The notes beneath the pieces were generated by a model that did not search any database, was not told where the DNA came from, and saw only the letters and a list, made by a program, of their open reading frames with translations. From positions 1 to 14,320 of the forward strand of contig CAJTOW010000099.1 in NCBI GenBank assembly GCA_910577655.1: DNA of 14,320 nt. Direction: 5' to 3'. Each line of letters starts with the position of its first letter. Positions within the stretch are counted from its first letter, which is position 1. A program made the position numbers and the translations under genes. Below are positions 1-6,835 of the stretch, piece by piece. The DNA is from an uncultured Lachnospiraceae bacterium. GTDB lineage: Bacteria; Bacillota; Clostridia; Lachnospirales; Lachnospiraceae.

Positions 1-1140
1 CCACCATGCGGAGCCCTGCTGCAGCTTGCCCACTACTGTAGGATCCTGGAAGCATCCCAGGATAGTGCCGATGGCAGCATCGTCATTGGGGTTCAGGGAG
101 TAGAAGATGGTCTTTGGGATCTCATTGGTAGCGCTTAAAGCATTCATGAAATCAGCCATCTGCGCGGAGGGGGCGTAGTTGTTGATGCAGTCAAAGCCGG
201 TGTCCGGCCCCATCTGCTGGTACATGTAGGCATTGTTGTCACGCTTGCAGCCGTAGTGAATCTGCATGGCCCAGCCCAGGCGGTTGTACTGTTTGGCGAC
301 AAAGAGCATGAACGCAGTCTTGAACTTCAGCTCCTCCTCACGGGTGATGGCTTCTCCGGCAAGTCCCTTAGCCATAATGGCATCCAGCTCCGCCTCGGAA
401 GCAGGAACGTACATCACATACTCCAGGGCATGGTCAGACACACGGCAGCCCATAGAATGGAAGAACTCCAGCCGGTTTGCCAGGGCATCCTTTAAGGAGG
501 CGAAATCCTTCACCTGGATCCCGCTGACTTCAGACAGCTTTGCCAGATAAGCGGCGTAGTCAGGCTTTTCTACGTTCATGGCTTTATCCGGTCTCCAGGC
601 AGGCAGTACCTGGACATCAAAGGAAGGATCCTCTGCGATCTTCTTATGCCATTCCAGGGAATCTACCGGATCATCTGTGGTGCAGATCAGGGTCACGTTG
701 GAGGCTTTGATGAGGCTGCGCACCGTCCACTTGTTCTGGAGCTGCTCATTGCAGAGGTTCCAGACCTCCTCAGCCGTATCGCCGCAGAGATGGCCAGTAT
801 AGCCAAAGTACCGCTGCAGCTCTAAGTGGCTCCAGTGATAAAGAGGGTTGCCGATCAGCTTCTCTAAAGTCTCTGCCCATTTCTGGAATTTCTCCCGGTC
901 TGTGGAATCACCGGTAATATATTTCTCATCCACGCCGTTGGAACGCATCTGGCGCCATTTGTAATGGTCACCGCCCAGCCATACCTGGGTGATATTGTCG
1001 AACTTGCGGTCCTCCGCGATCTCTCTGGGATTGATGTGGCAGTGGTAGTCCAGGATCGGCATAGACTCTGCGTACTGGTGGAAGAGCTTCTGTGCAGATT
1101 CGGTGGAAAGCATGAAGTCTTTGTCCATAAACAGTTTCAT
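1..1140 (-). CDS. uxaC: Glucuronate (uronate) isomerase, C-terminus beyond window
   Basis: First enzyme of hexuronate breakdown: it isomerises D-glucuronate to D-fructuronate and D-galacturonate to D-tagaturonate in the cytoplasm. Translating the minus strand from the ATG at 1140 gives 380 codons that stay open to base 1; the family is usually about 465-470 residues, so roughly the last fifth is missing because of the window edge. The start MKLFMDKDFML and the metal-binding motif DYHCHINP (residues 31-38) are typical of this amidohydrolase-fold family, as are the later stretches W-L-G-G-D-H-Y-K-W-R and A-M-Q-I-H-Y-G. AAAGGAGG lies about 8 bases before the ATG and supports this start. The gene follows the LacI-family regulator with a 25-base gap, so the two are probably one transcript. 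Identification is from recognised family motifs, not a search. Confidence 0.95.
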   Translation of the reverse strand, partial: MKLFMDKDFMLSTESAQKLFHQYAESMPILDYHCHINPREIAEDRKFDNITQVWLGGDHYKWRQMRSNGVDEKYITGDSTDREKFQKWAETLEKLIGNPLYHWSHLELQRYFGYTGHLCGDTAEEVWNLCNEQLQNKWTVRSLIKASNVTLICTTDDPVDSLEWHKKIAEDPSFDVQVLPAWRPDKAMNVEKPDYAAYLAKLSEVSGIQVKDFASLKDALANRLEFFHSMGCRVSDHALEYVMYVPASEAELDAIMAKGLAGEAITREEELKFKTAFMLFVAKQYNRLGWAMQIHYGCKRDNNAYMYQQMGPDTGFDCINNYAPSAQMADFMNALSATNEIPKTIFYSLNPNDDAAIGTILGCFQDPTVVGKLQQGSAWW

Positions 1141-1165
1141 TGGGGAAATCCTCCTTTGGAATAAA

Positions 1166-2167
1166 TTAAAATTTTGTGGTAGCTCTTTTTATCAAATCGG
1201 CGGCAATGGTGGTCCGTACCGGGACGTTCCCGCCGTTGAATACACCCATAAGGGTATTGATGGTAGTAGTGCACAGCGCCTCCACCTTGCTGTCGATGGA
1301 GGTCAGCTCCGGGTCTGTGCAGACTGCATAGCTGGAATTATTATATCCTACAATGCTTAAGTCATCCGGGATATTTCTTCCGGTGATGTGTGCATATTTT
1401 ACCGCGCCCACGGCCAAAGTATCATCAGAGGTGAGGACGGCATCAAAACGGAGGCCGGATTCGTGGAGGGAGAGCATCAGCTCCCGTGCCGCCAGCACAT
1501 CCTTGGGACACTGGTGGATATATTCCTCCTGTACAGAGAACCCCCGTCCAAGGAGGGCGTCCTGGTATCCCTTCAGCTTGCAGCTTCCGCTGTAGGAATG
1601 GCTGGTAAAGAGGTAGAGGATATCCCGGCAGCCGGACTGGAGCAGCTGGCTTGCAGCCTGGTAGGTGGCCATCCGGTCATCACATAGGGTGGAGTAGATA
1701 TTGTCCCCTTCCAGGTAGCCGTTGACCAGCATGATGGGAAGCTCTCTGGCGGCATCCAGAATATAGGCATTGTCCCGGAGCTTCGGTTCGATAAACTTGG
1801 AACCGGCCAGGATGATGGCATCCACTTTCTTGGAACGCAGCAGGTCAAAATACTGGCGCTTGTTGTCCAGGGAGCTGCCGGTACAGCACAGGATGGAGTC
1901 ATAGCCATTGTTTTTAAGGCCGCGCTCCAGATAGTAGATGGCATGGGCCAGATAGGGATCCGAAGAGTCGGAACACATGATCCCGATGGTCTGGATGGTC
2001 CCCAGCCCCAGCCCTCTGGCAAATACATTGGGCGTGTAGCCCAGCTCATCCATAACCTTAAGGACCCGGGAACGGGTCTTGTCGCTTACATTTGGATTCC
2101 CATTCAGGACGCGGGATACGGTCGCGATGGAGACGCCAGCCTTCTCGGAAACGTCATAAATATTCAT
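1166..2167 (-). CDS. LacI-family transcriptional repressor of the uronate genes
   Basis: A 333-residue protein of usual LacI/GalR length. Residues 3-23 form the helix-turn-helix (YDVSEKAGVSIATVSRVLNG) and residues about 45-53 (TPNVFARGL) resemble the hinge helix; the remainder is a periplasmic-binding-protein-like sugar sensor. The recognition helix reads S-I-A-T-V-S-R, the same class as GalR and CcpA (V/M-A..R), which bind TGTAA..TTACA-type palindromes. Two such palindromes lie in the divergent gap, one at its own promoter and one at the uxaA promoter, so autorepression plus control of uxaA is inferred. The start is supported by AAAAGGTGA just upstream. It is comparable to Bacillus ExuR by context; the exact inducer (a uronate or pathway intermediate) cannot be read from sequence. 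Confidence 0.92.
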   Translation of the reverse strand: MNIYDVSEKAGVSIATVSRVLNGNPNVSDKTRSRVLKVMDELGYTPNVFARGLGLGTIQTIGIMCSDSSDPYLAHAIYYLERGLKNNGYDSILCCTGSSLDNKRQYFDLLRSKKVDAIILAGSKFIEPKLRDNAYILDAARELPIMLVNGYLEGDNIYSTLCDDRMATYQAASQLLQSGCRDILYLFTSHSYSGSCKLKGYQDALLGRGFSVQEEYIHQCPKDVLAARELMLSLHESGLRFDAVLTSDDTLAVGAVKYAHITGRNIPDDLSIVGYNNSSYAVCTDPELTSIDSKVEALCTTTINTLMGVFNGGNVPVRTTIAADLIKRATTKF

Positions 2168-2180
2168 AGAATCACCTTTT

Positions 2181-2196
2181 CTGTAAGTGCTTACAA
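2181..2196. promoter_or_regulatory. LacI-type operator, regulator side
   Basis: The inner 14 bases on the plus strand are TGTAAGTGCTTACA (2182-2195), palindromic except for the central pair. It lies between the lacI -10 and its ribosome binding site, where a bound repressor would block transcription start. The same half site (TGTAAG) recurs in the palindrome at 2315-2330. Confidence 0.75.
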
Positions 2197-2205
2197 ACTA
2201 AAACC

Positions 2206-2234
2206 ATTATAGCCTCTGATGAGGAATAATGCAA
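2206..2234 (-). promoter_or_regulatory. Promoter of the lacI-uxaC transcript
   Basis: Read on the minus strand: -35 TTGCAT (2234-2229), 17-base spacer, -10 TATAAT (2211-2206). The spacing and the consensus -10 make this a convincing sigma-A promoter pointing into the regulator gene. A LacI-type palindrome lies about 10 bases below the -10. Confidence 0.8.
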
Positions 2235-2283
2235 GAACTTTAGTGAAAATTTATAAAATTTCTTCTGCCCGGAATGTTTTTCC

Positions 2284-2312
2284 TTGACTTATGGACGAAG
2301 ATTAGGTAGAAT
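2284..2312 (+). promoter_or_regulatory. Promoter of uxaA
   Basis: -35 TTGACT (2284-2289), 17-base spacer, -10 TAGAAT (2307-2312), pointing toward uxaA. An exact 16-base palindrome begins two bases after the -10 and would cover the transcription start. Confidence 0.78.
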
Positions 2313-2314
2313 TG

Positions 2315-2330
2315 TTGTAAGTACTTACAA
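2315..2330. promoter_or_regulatory. LacI-type operator, uxaA side
   Basis: A perfect 16-base palindrome, TTGTAAGTACTTACAA, overlapping the predicted uxaA transcription start. It lacks the central CG expected in a CcpA cre site, so the adjacent LacI-family protein is the better candidate. Its centre is about 134 bases from the centre of the other palindrome, compatible with a loop, though that is only inference. Confidence 0.82.
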
Positions 2331-2481
2331 AGAAGAAATGCCGAATCTGTGTAAGAGTTCCGGTAAATTCCGGGATTCAGCCTGAGGGCTGTGTGAAGGC
2401 ACGGCAGACGGGATGCCGCCGGGGATAGAGGAACTGTTGCCATCAGACAAGGCAGACTATTATTGAAAAAGGAGAAGAGTC
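2331..2481 (+). other. Untranslated leader of uxaA
   Basis: About 150 bases between the operator and the uxaA ATG with no supported gene. It contains small inverted repeats, CAGCC/GGCTG (2378-2391) and CGGCA/TGCCG (2402-2418), but no known riboswitch was recognised and no run of T follows them. AAAGGAGAAG (2468-2477) is the uxaA ribosome binding site. Confidence 0.45.
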
Positions 2482-3963
2482 ATGCAGGATTTTATCAGGA
2501 TTCATGAGGCGGACAACGTGGCAGTAGCCTTAAGGCCCATTGCCGCAGGAGAAGAGCTGGCGGTGGGGCCGTATCAGGTTACTACGCTGGGGGAGATTCC
2601 CCAGGGTCACAAGTTTGCCTTAAAGCCCATCGGGAAGGACGGGGATGTGATCAAGTACGGTTTTCGCATCGGAAACGCAAAGGAGGATATCGCGGCAGGT
2701 GCCTGGGTTCATGTCCACAACTTAAAGACTGCCCTGGGTGACCTTCTGACCTATCAGTATGAGCCGGTGGCTTCCGGGCTGAAGGAGACAGAGCATGCGT
2801 ACTTTGACGGCTTCCGTCGGGCAGACGGCCGGACCGGTGTCCGCAACGAGATCTGGATTATCCCTACCGTAGGCTGTGTCAATTCTATTGCCAAGGCCCT
2901 GGAGAAGAAGGCCCGGAAGTTTGTGAGGGGTACTGTGGAGGAGGTCATCGCCTTCCCTCATCCTTATGGCTGCTCCCAGATGGGAGATGACCAGGAGTAT
3001 ACCCGCAAGGTGCTGGCAGATATGGTCCACCATCCCAATGCAGGCGGGGTACTGGTACTGGGCCTTGGCTGTGAGAACAGCAACATCCCGGTTCTGAAAG
3101 AATATATCGGGGAATATGACGACCAGCGGGTAAAGTTCCTCCAGTGCCAGGATGTGGAGGACGAGCAGGAGGAGGCCATGAAGCTTTTGGAGGAGCTGGC
3201 CGCCTATGCGGGAGCATTCTCCAGGGAGAAGATCGACGCCAGCGAGCTGATCGTGGGGATGAAGTGCGGCGGCTCTGACGGGCTGTCCGGGATCACTGCG
3301 AATCCTACGGTAGGCGGCTTTTCCGATCTTCTGATCTCCAAAGGCGGCACCACGATCCTGACGGAGGTTCCGGAGATGTTCGGCGCGGAGACGATTCTGA
3401 TGAACCGCTGTGAGACACCGGAGCTGTTTGAGCAGACCGTATCCCTGATCAATGATTTCAAGAATTATTTCACCAGTCACAACCAGACCATCTATGAGAA
3501 CCCCTCCCCCGGCAACAAGAAGGGCGGTATCTCCACCCTGGAGGATAAGTCCCTGGGATGTACCCAGAAGTCCGGCAGCGCGCCGGTAAAGGGTGTGCTG
3601 GCTTACGGGGAGCCGGTGAAGGTTAAGGGACTGAACCTTTTGTCAGCACCGGGCAATGACCTGGTAGCTTCCACGGCCCTGGCTGTGTCAGGCGCCCAGA
3701 TCGTGCTGTTCACCACAGGCCGGGGGACTCCCTTTGCGTCGCCGGTGCCCACGGTCAAGATCTCCAGCAATTCAAAGCTTGCGGGCCACAAGGATAACTG
3801 GATTGACTTTAACGCCGGACGGATGGTGGAAGATAAGAGCAGGGAGGAGCTGGCCCAGGAACTGTTTGATTATGTGCTGGAGGTGGCATCCGGCAGGAAG
3901 GTGAAGGCCGAAGAGGCCGGATTCCATGACATGGCGATCTTCAAGCAGGGTGTGACACTGTAG
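2482..3963 (+). CDS. uxaA: Altronate dehydratase
   Basis: Dehydrates D-altronate to 2-keto-3-deoxy-D-gluconate (KDG), the step that feeds the kinase and aldolase encoded downstream. The protein is 493 residues, the usual length for the single-chain form. Residues about 1-85 form the small SAF-like N-terminal domain (GHKFALKPI near 42-50 and G-A-W-V-H-V-H-N near 73-80). The large catalytic domain begins at FDGFRRADGRTGVRN (108-122) and contains PTVGCVN, HPYGCSQ, LGLGCENSN and KCGGSDGLSGITANP (261-275), all family hallmarks with conserved Cys and His that are likely metal ligands. The start is fixed by AAAGGAGAAG just upstream. It is the first gene after the operator-controlled promoter. Other members of this superfamily (galactarate dehydratase) are less likely given the uxaC and KDG neighbours. 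Confidence 0.93.
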   Translation: MQDFIRIHEADNVAVALRPIAAGEELAVGPYQVTTLGEIPQGHKFALKPIGKDGDVIKYGFRIGNAKEDIAAGAWVHVHNLKTALGDLLTYQYEPVASGLKETEHAYFDGFRRADGRTGVRNEIWIIPTVGCVNSIAKALEKKARKFVRGTVEEVIAFPHPYGCSQMGDDQEYTRKVLADMVHHPNAGGVLVLGLGCENSNIPVLKEYIGEYDDQRVKFLQCQDVEDEQEEAMKLLEELAAYAGAFSREKIDASELIVGMKCGGSDGLSGITANPTVGGFSDLLISKGGTTILTEVPEMFGAETILMNRCETPELFEQTVSLINDFKNYFTSHNQTIYENPSPGNKKGGISTLEDKSLGCTQKSGSAPVKGVLAYGEPVKVKGLNLLSAPGNDLVASTALAVSGAQIVLFTTGRGTPFASPVPTVKISSNSKLAGHKDNWIDFNAGRMVEDKSREELAQELFDYVLEVASGRKVKAEEAGFHDMAIFKQGVTL

Positions 3964-3987
3964 CATAGAAGAAAGGCGTGATATACC

Positions 3988-4770
3988 ATGAAATTGAACC
4001 GGACCACCCAGCGGACTGTGGAGATCCTGAAACTGGTTTCCAAGAATCCGGAAGGGATAACCCTGGATGAGATATGTGAGAAGCTTTCCCTTCCCAAGAC
4101 AAGTGCCTATGATATTGTGACAACCCTTGCCGAGATGGGGATGGTCAATGTGGACCGGGGGCAGAGGCAGCGCTACACCATCGGACTGACTGCTTACCGG
4201 ATCGGGATCAACTATACCAACAATCTTGATTTTATCAGTGTGACGGAGCCGGAGCTGAAGGCATTTGCCAAGACGGTAGGCAAGACCGTCTTCTTCGGTG
4301 TCCGTTCCGACCATGAGGTGGTCTATATCTGTAAGGCGGAGCCGGAGAATCCCATCATCACCACAGCCACCGTGGGAAGTAAGAATCCCATGCACTGTAC
4401 ATCCCTGGGTAAGGCGATCCTGGCTTACAGCGACCCGGAGACCCAGGCCCAGGTAATTCCCAGGATCAGGTTCACCCGGAAGACTGAACAGACGATCCAG
4501 GATAAGGAGACCTTCTTAAAAGAGCTGGAGAAGGTGAGGGAGCAGGGATACGCCCTGGACGCCCGGGAGCTGGAGGAGCATATGGAATGTGTCGGTGCGC
4601 CGGTTTTCGGTCCGGACGGCAGTGTCATCGGTGCGATCAGTGTCTCAAGCCTGTACCAGCCTTCGGAAGATTATGAACGGCTGGGAACCTTGGTGGCAGA
4701 GAAGGGCCGGGAGGTTTCGAAACTGCTGGGCTTCATTGACCACAGTGCAAAGCAGACCGTACCCGTGTAA
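3988..4770 (+). CDS. IclR-family regulator, probably of KDG metabolism
   Basis: A 260-residue protein with an N-terminal winged helix-turn-helix (about residues 8-70; GITLDEICEKLSLPKTSAYDIV) and a C-terminal IclR effector domain (about 83-250), including MHCTSLGKAILAY and the late motif E-L-E-E-H-M-E-C-V-G-A-P-V-F. It follows uxaA by 24 bases and is probably co-transcribed. GAAAGG precedes the ATG. The position between uxaA and the KDPG aldolase suggests the KdgR role known for this family (KDG as ligand), and the inverted repeats in front of the aldolase gene are candidate binding sites. Function is inferred from context, so no gene symbol is given. Confidence 0.88.
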   Translation: MKLNRTTQRTVEILKLVSKNPEGITLDEICEKLSLPKTSAYDIVTTLAEMGMVNVDRGQRQRYTIGLTAYRIGINYTNNLDFISVTEPELKAFAKTVGKTVFFGVRSDHEVVYICKAEPENPIITTATVGSKNPMHCTSLGKAILAYSDPETQAQVIPRIRFTRKTEQTIQDKETFLKELEKVREQGYALDARELEEHMECVGAPVFGPDGSVIGAISVSSLYQPSEDYERLGTLVAEKGREVSKLLGFIDHSAKQTVPV

Positions 4771-4804
4771 CACATAGTTATATGGGAAAAAGTAGAAAAA
4801 CAGG

Positions 4805-4833
4805 TTGACAAATGAAACGGTAACTATTATGAT
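4805..4833 (+). promoter_or_regulatory. Promoter of the KDPG aldolase gene
   Basis: Consensus -35 TTGACA (4805-4810), 17-base spacer, -10 TATGAT (4828-4833). The alternative hexamer TATTAT at 4825-4830 would leave only 14 bases of spacing and is rejected. It implies that the aldolase and first kinase can be transcribed independently of uxaA. Confidence 0.75.
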
Positions 4834-4875
4834 TGAATCATAAATCGTATTTGTGAAGTGGGTTCGCATATACGA
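4829..4875. promoter_or_regulatory. Candidate operator(s) for the IclR-family regulator
   Basis: Two inverted repeats overlap or follow the -10. One is ATGATT-G-AATCAT (4829-4841), a perfect 13-base palindrome. The other has arms TCGTATTTGTGAA (4845-4857) and TTCGCATATACGA (4863-4875), complementary at 11 of 13 positions around a 5-base centre. Their location downstream of the -10 fits repression. Assignment to the adjacent IclR-family protein is inference. Confidence 0.5.
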
Positions 4876-4899
4876 ATAAAAAGAAGGAGAAGAAGAGCT

Positions 4900-5556
4900 A
4901 TGAAAAAAGAACAGGTATTGGCAAGAATGAAAGAGGATTGTCTTGTGGCAGTGGTCCGCGCGAAGAACCTGGAGCAGGGAGAGAAGGTTGTGGACGCTAT
5001 CATCGCCGGGGGGATCAATTTCATTGAGATCACCATGACCATGGACGAGGGGAATCCGGTGGACTTTATCGCTGCCATGTCAAAGAAGTACAAGGACAAT
5101 GACAAGGTTGTCATCGGCGCAGGCACTGTCCTGGATCCGGAGACAGCAAGAGCCGTGATTCTGGCCGGTGCCAATTACGTAGTAAGTCCGGGTCTGAATG
5201 TAGAGACCATCAAGCTGTGCAACCGCTACAGAGTACCGATGCTTCCGGGTGTCATGACTCCCACCGAGGCCATCACCGCTCTGGAAGCCGGCTGTGATAT
5301 CATCAAGATCTTCCCTGGCAATATTGTGGGACCGGCAGCTATCAGCTCCTTCAAGGGCCCCCTTCCCCAGGGCGAGTTCATGCCGTCCGGCGGTGTGGAT
5401 GTGGACAACGTGGACAAATGGATCAATGCTGGCGCCTACGCAGTGGGTACCGGCAGCAGCCTGACCAAGGGTGCCAAGACCGGCGACTTCGCAGCAGTGA
5501 CCGCCAAGGCCAAAGAGTTCGTAGATGCAGTAGCAGCAGCACGTGCAAAGAAATAA
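4900..5556 (+). CDS. kdgA: 2-dehydro-3-deoxy-phosphogluconate (KDPG) aldolase
   Basis: Cleaves KDPG to pyruvate and D-glyceraldehyde-3-phosphate, the last step of the uronate pathway. The protein is 218 residues, a single TIM-barrel class I aldolase. Visible family motifs are VVRA (18-21), EITMT (43-47, with the catalytic Glu43), GAGTV (73-77), SPGLN (96-100), MLPGVMTPTE (114-123) and KIFPG (136-140), whose Lys136 is the expected Schiff-base residue; PSGGV follows. The ATG at 4900 is preferred over an in-frame ATG at 4858 because AAGGAGAAG lies about 7 bases before it and the earlier start would add a basic tail inside the inverted repeat. It has its own promoter and is followed by the KDG kinase. 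Confidence 0.93.
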   Translation: MKKEQVLARMKEDCLVAVVRAKNLEQGEKVVDAIIAGGINFIEITMTMDEGNPVDFIAAMSKKYKDNDKVVIGAGTVLDPETARAVILAGANYVVSPGLNVETIKLCNRYRVPMLPGVMTPTEAITALEAGCDIIKIFPGNIVGPAAISSFKGPLPQGEFMPSGGVDVDNVDKWINAGAYAVGTGSSLTKGAKTGDFAAVTAKAKEFVDAVAAARAKK

Positions 5557-5566
5557 ATAACATATA

Positions 5567-5602
5567 AGGTTCCGGCACGGGAAGGAACCTCTGGCCGGAA
5601 CC
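5567..5602 (+). other. Intercistronic alternative hairpins between aldolase and kinase
   Basis: AGGTTCC (5567-5573) is exactly complementary to GGAACCT (5584-5590), and the overlapping GGTTCCGGC (5568-5576) is exactly complementary to GCCGGAACC (5594-5602). The two stems exclude each other. No T run follows, so a simple terminator is unlikely; it may process or stabilise the message between the two genes. Confidence 0.55.
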
Positions 5603-5648
5603 GGCTGGAAGCAGAAATCCGGATTAATTAAAAAAGGAGAATAAAACA

Positions 5649-6680
5649 ATGGCAAAAGTAGTAACTATGGGCGAAATCATGCTGAGACTGTCCACCCCTA
5701 ACAACGAGAAATTCATCCAGGCAGACGAGTTCGATGTGAACTACGGCGGCGGCGAGGCCAACGTAGCAGTATCTCTGGCAAACTATGGACATGATGTACA
5801 GTTTGTGACCGCGATTCCGGCCAACCCCATCGGTGACTGTGCAGTGGCAGCTCTGAGAAAGTACAATGTGGGAACAAAATTCATTTCCCGCAGCGGCGAC
5901 CGTCTGGGAATCTATTTCCTGGAGACCGGTTCTGCCATGAGAGCTTCCAATGTAGTCTATGACCGTGCGGATTCTGCTATCGCATGTGCGACGGCAGACA
6001 AGTTTGATTTCGACGCTATTTTCGCTGATGCCGAGTGGTTTCATTTCACCGGTATTACCCCGGCTGTGTCTGATCTGGCAGCAGAGGTTACGGAGGCAGC
6101 CTGCAAGGCAGCCAAGGCTCACGGTGTGACCGTATCCGTAGACTTGAATTTCCGTAAGAAACTGTGGTCTTCCGAGAAGGCCCAGAAGGTCATGACCAAC
6201 CTGATGCAGTATGTGGATGTATGCATTGGCAATGAAGAGGATGCTGAGAAGGTTCTGGGCTTCAAGCCGGGCAAGACGGATGTTACTTCCGGCGAGCTGG
6301 AGCTGGCTGGCTATGTGGATATCTTCAACCAGATGGTTGACAAGTTCAACTTCAAGTATGTGATCAGCTCCCTGCGGGAGAGCTATTCCGCTTCCAACAA
6401 CGGCTGGTCGGCATGTATCATGGATGGTAAGACCCGTGAGTTCTATCATTCCAAGAAGTACTCCATCAGCCCCATCGTTGACCGTGTAGGTGGCGGCGAT
6501 TCCTTCGCAGCAGGTCTGGTATGCGGACTGCTGGACGGCAAGGATATGAAGGCAGCTCTGGAATTCGCAGTGGCAGCTTCTGCACTGAAGCACACGATTC
6601 CTGGTGACTTCAATCTTGTGACCCGTGCAGATGTTGAGAACCTGGCCGGCGGCGACGGTTCCGGACGTGTACAGAGATAA
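5649..6680 (+). CDS. kdgK: 2-dehydro-3-deoxygluconokinase (KDG kinase), PfkB family
   Basis: Phosphorylates KDG to KDPG with ATP, linking altronate dehydratase to the aldolase. The protein is 343 residues. It opens with MAKVVTMGEIMLRLSTP, has the substrate-side glycine motif GGGEANVA (33-40), DLNFRKKLW (165-173), GNEEDAE (194-200) and the C-terminal PfkB signature DRVGGGDSFAAG (278-289), with Asp284 as the expected catalytic base in the anion hole. AAAAAAGGAG is placed well before the ATG. It lies 92 bases after the aldolase, probably in the same transcript, separated by alternative hairpins. A ribokinase-like enzyme for another sugar acid is possible, but the neighbours make KDG by far the likeliest substrate. 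Confidence 0.9.
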   Translation: MAKVVTMGEIMLRLSTPNNEKFIQADEFDVNYGGGEANVAVSLANYGHDVQFVTAIPANPIGDCAVAALRKYNVGTKFISRSGDRLGIYFLETGSAMRASNVVYDRADSAIACATADKFDFDAIFADAEWFHFTGITPAVSDLAAEVTEAACKAAKAHGVTVSVDLNFRKKLWSSEKAQKVMTNLMQYVDVCIGNEEDAEKVLGFKPGKTDVTSGELELAGYVDIFNQMVDKFNFKYVISSLRESYSASNNGWSACIMDGKTREFYHSKKYSISPIVDRVGGGDSFAAGLVCGLLDGKDMKAALEFAVAASALKHTIPGDFNLVTRADVENLAGGDGSGRVQR

Positions 6681-6716
6681 GACTTGACAGAAAAACAGAA
6701 AGACTGACTGTGATAG

Positions 6717-6751
6717 AATGGCTAATTTCCGCAAGAGGGGTTAGCCATTTT
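6717..6751 (+). terminator. Probable terminator after kdgK
   Basis: AATGGCTAA (6717-6725) is perfectly complementary to TTAGCCATT (6741-6749), followed by a short T-rich tail (TTTTAT). The stem is only moderately GC-rich and the tail is short, so termination may be partial and allow read-through to the second kinase. Confidence 0.55.
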
Positions 6752-6767
6752 ATCAGTTTGGGAAGTT

Positions 6768-6776
6768 TGATAGAAT
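6768..6776 (+). promoter_or_regulatory. Possible extended -10 for the second kinase
   Basis: TGATAGAAT has the TGn extension plus TAGAAT, located below the probable terminator and about 60 bases before the kinase start. The same 9-mer occurs at 6711-6719 next to the hairpin. No good -35 is seen, so support is weak. Confidence 0.3.
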
Positions 6777-6835
6777 CTTCACATTCTTTCATATTTGTTT
6801 GTGCATGGGGAAGTATGCACAGAATGGAGGAAAAG

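Noticed and set aside
2315..2330. CcpA catabolite (cre) site
   Set aside because: The palindrome lacks the central CG of cre consensus and is duplicated at the regulator's own promoter, so the local LacI-family protein fits better.
2722..3480. Long minus-strand open frame opposite uxaA
   Set aside because: Lies wholly within a clearly conserved gene on the other strand, has no family motif or ribosome binding site, and reflects codon bias of uxaA.
3772..4395. 207-codon minus-strand frame across uxaA and the IclR gene
   Set aside because: Spans two well-supported genes in the opposite direction and shows no domain.
4811..4822. Gammaproteobacterial KdgR box at AATGAAACGG
   Set aside because: Only one half site is present, with no matching GTTTCA half, so it is not supported.
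4858..4899. Earlier in-frame start for the KDPG aldolase
   Set aside because: Would add 14 mostly basic residues, lies inside the inverted repeat, and has no ribosome binding site, whereas 4900 does.
5628..6734. 368-codon minus-strand frame opposite kdgK
   Set aside because: Longer than kdgK itself, but its translation shows no recognisable family and a Cys- and His-rich composition typical of an antisense shadow; the plus strand has full PfkB motifs.
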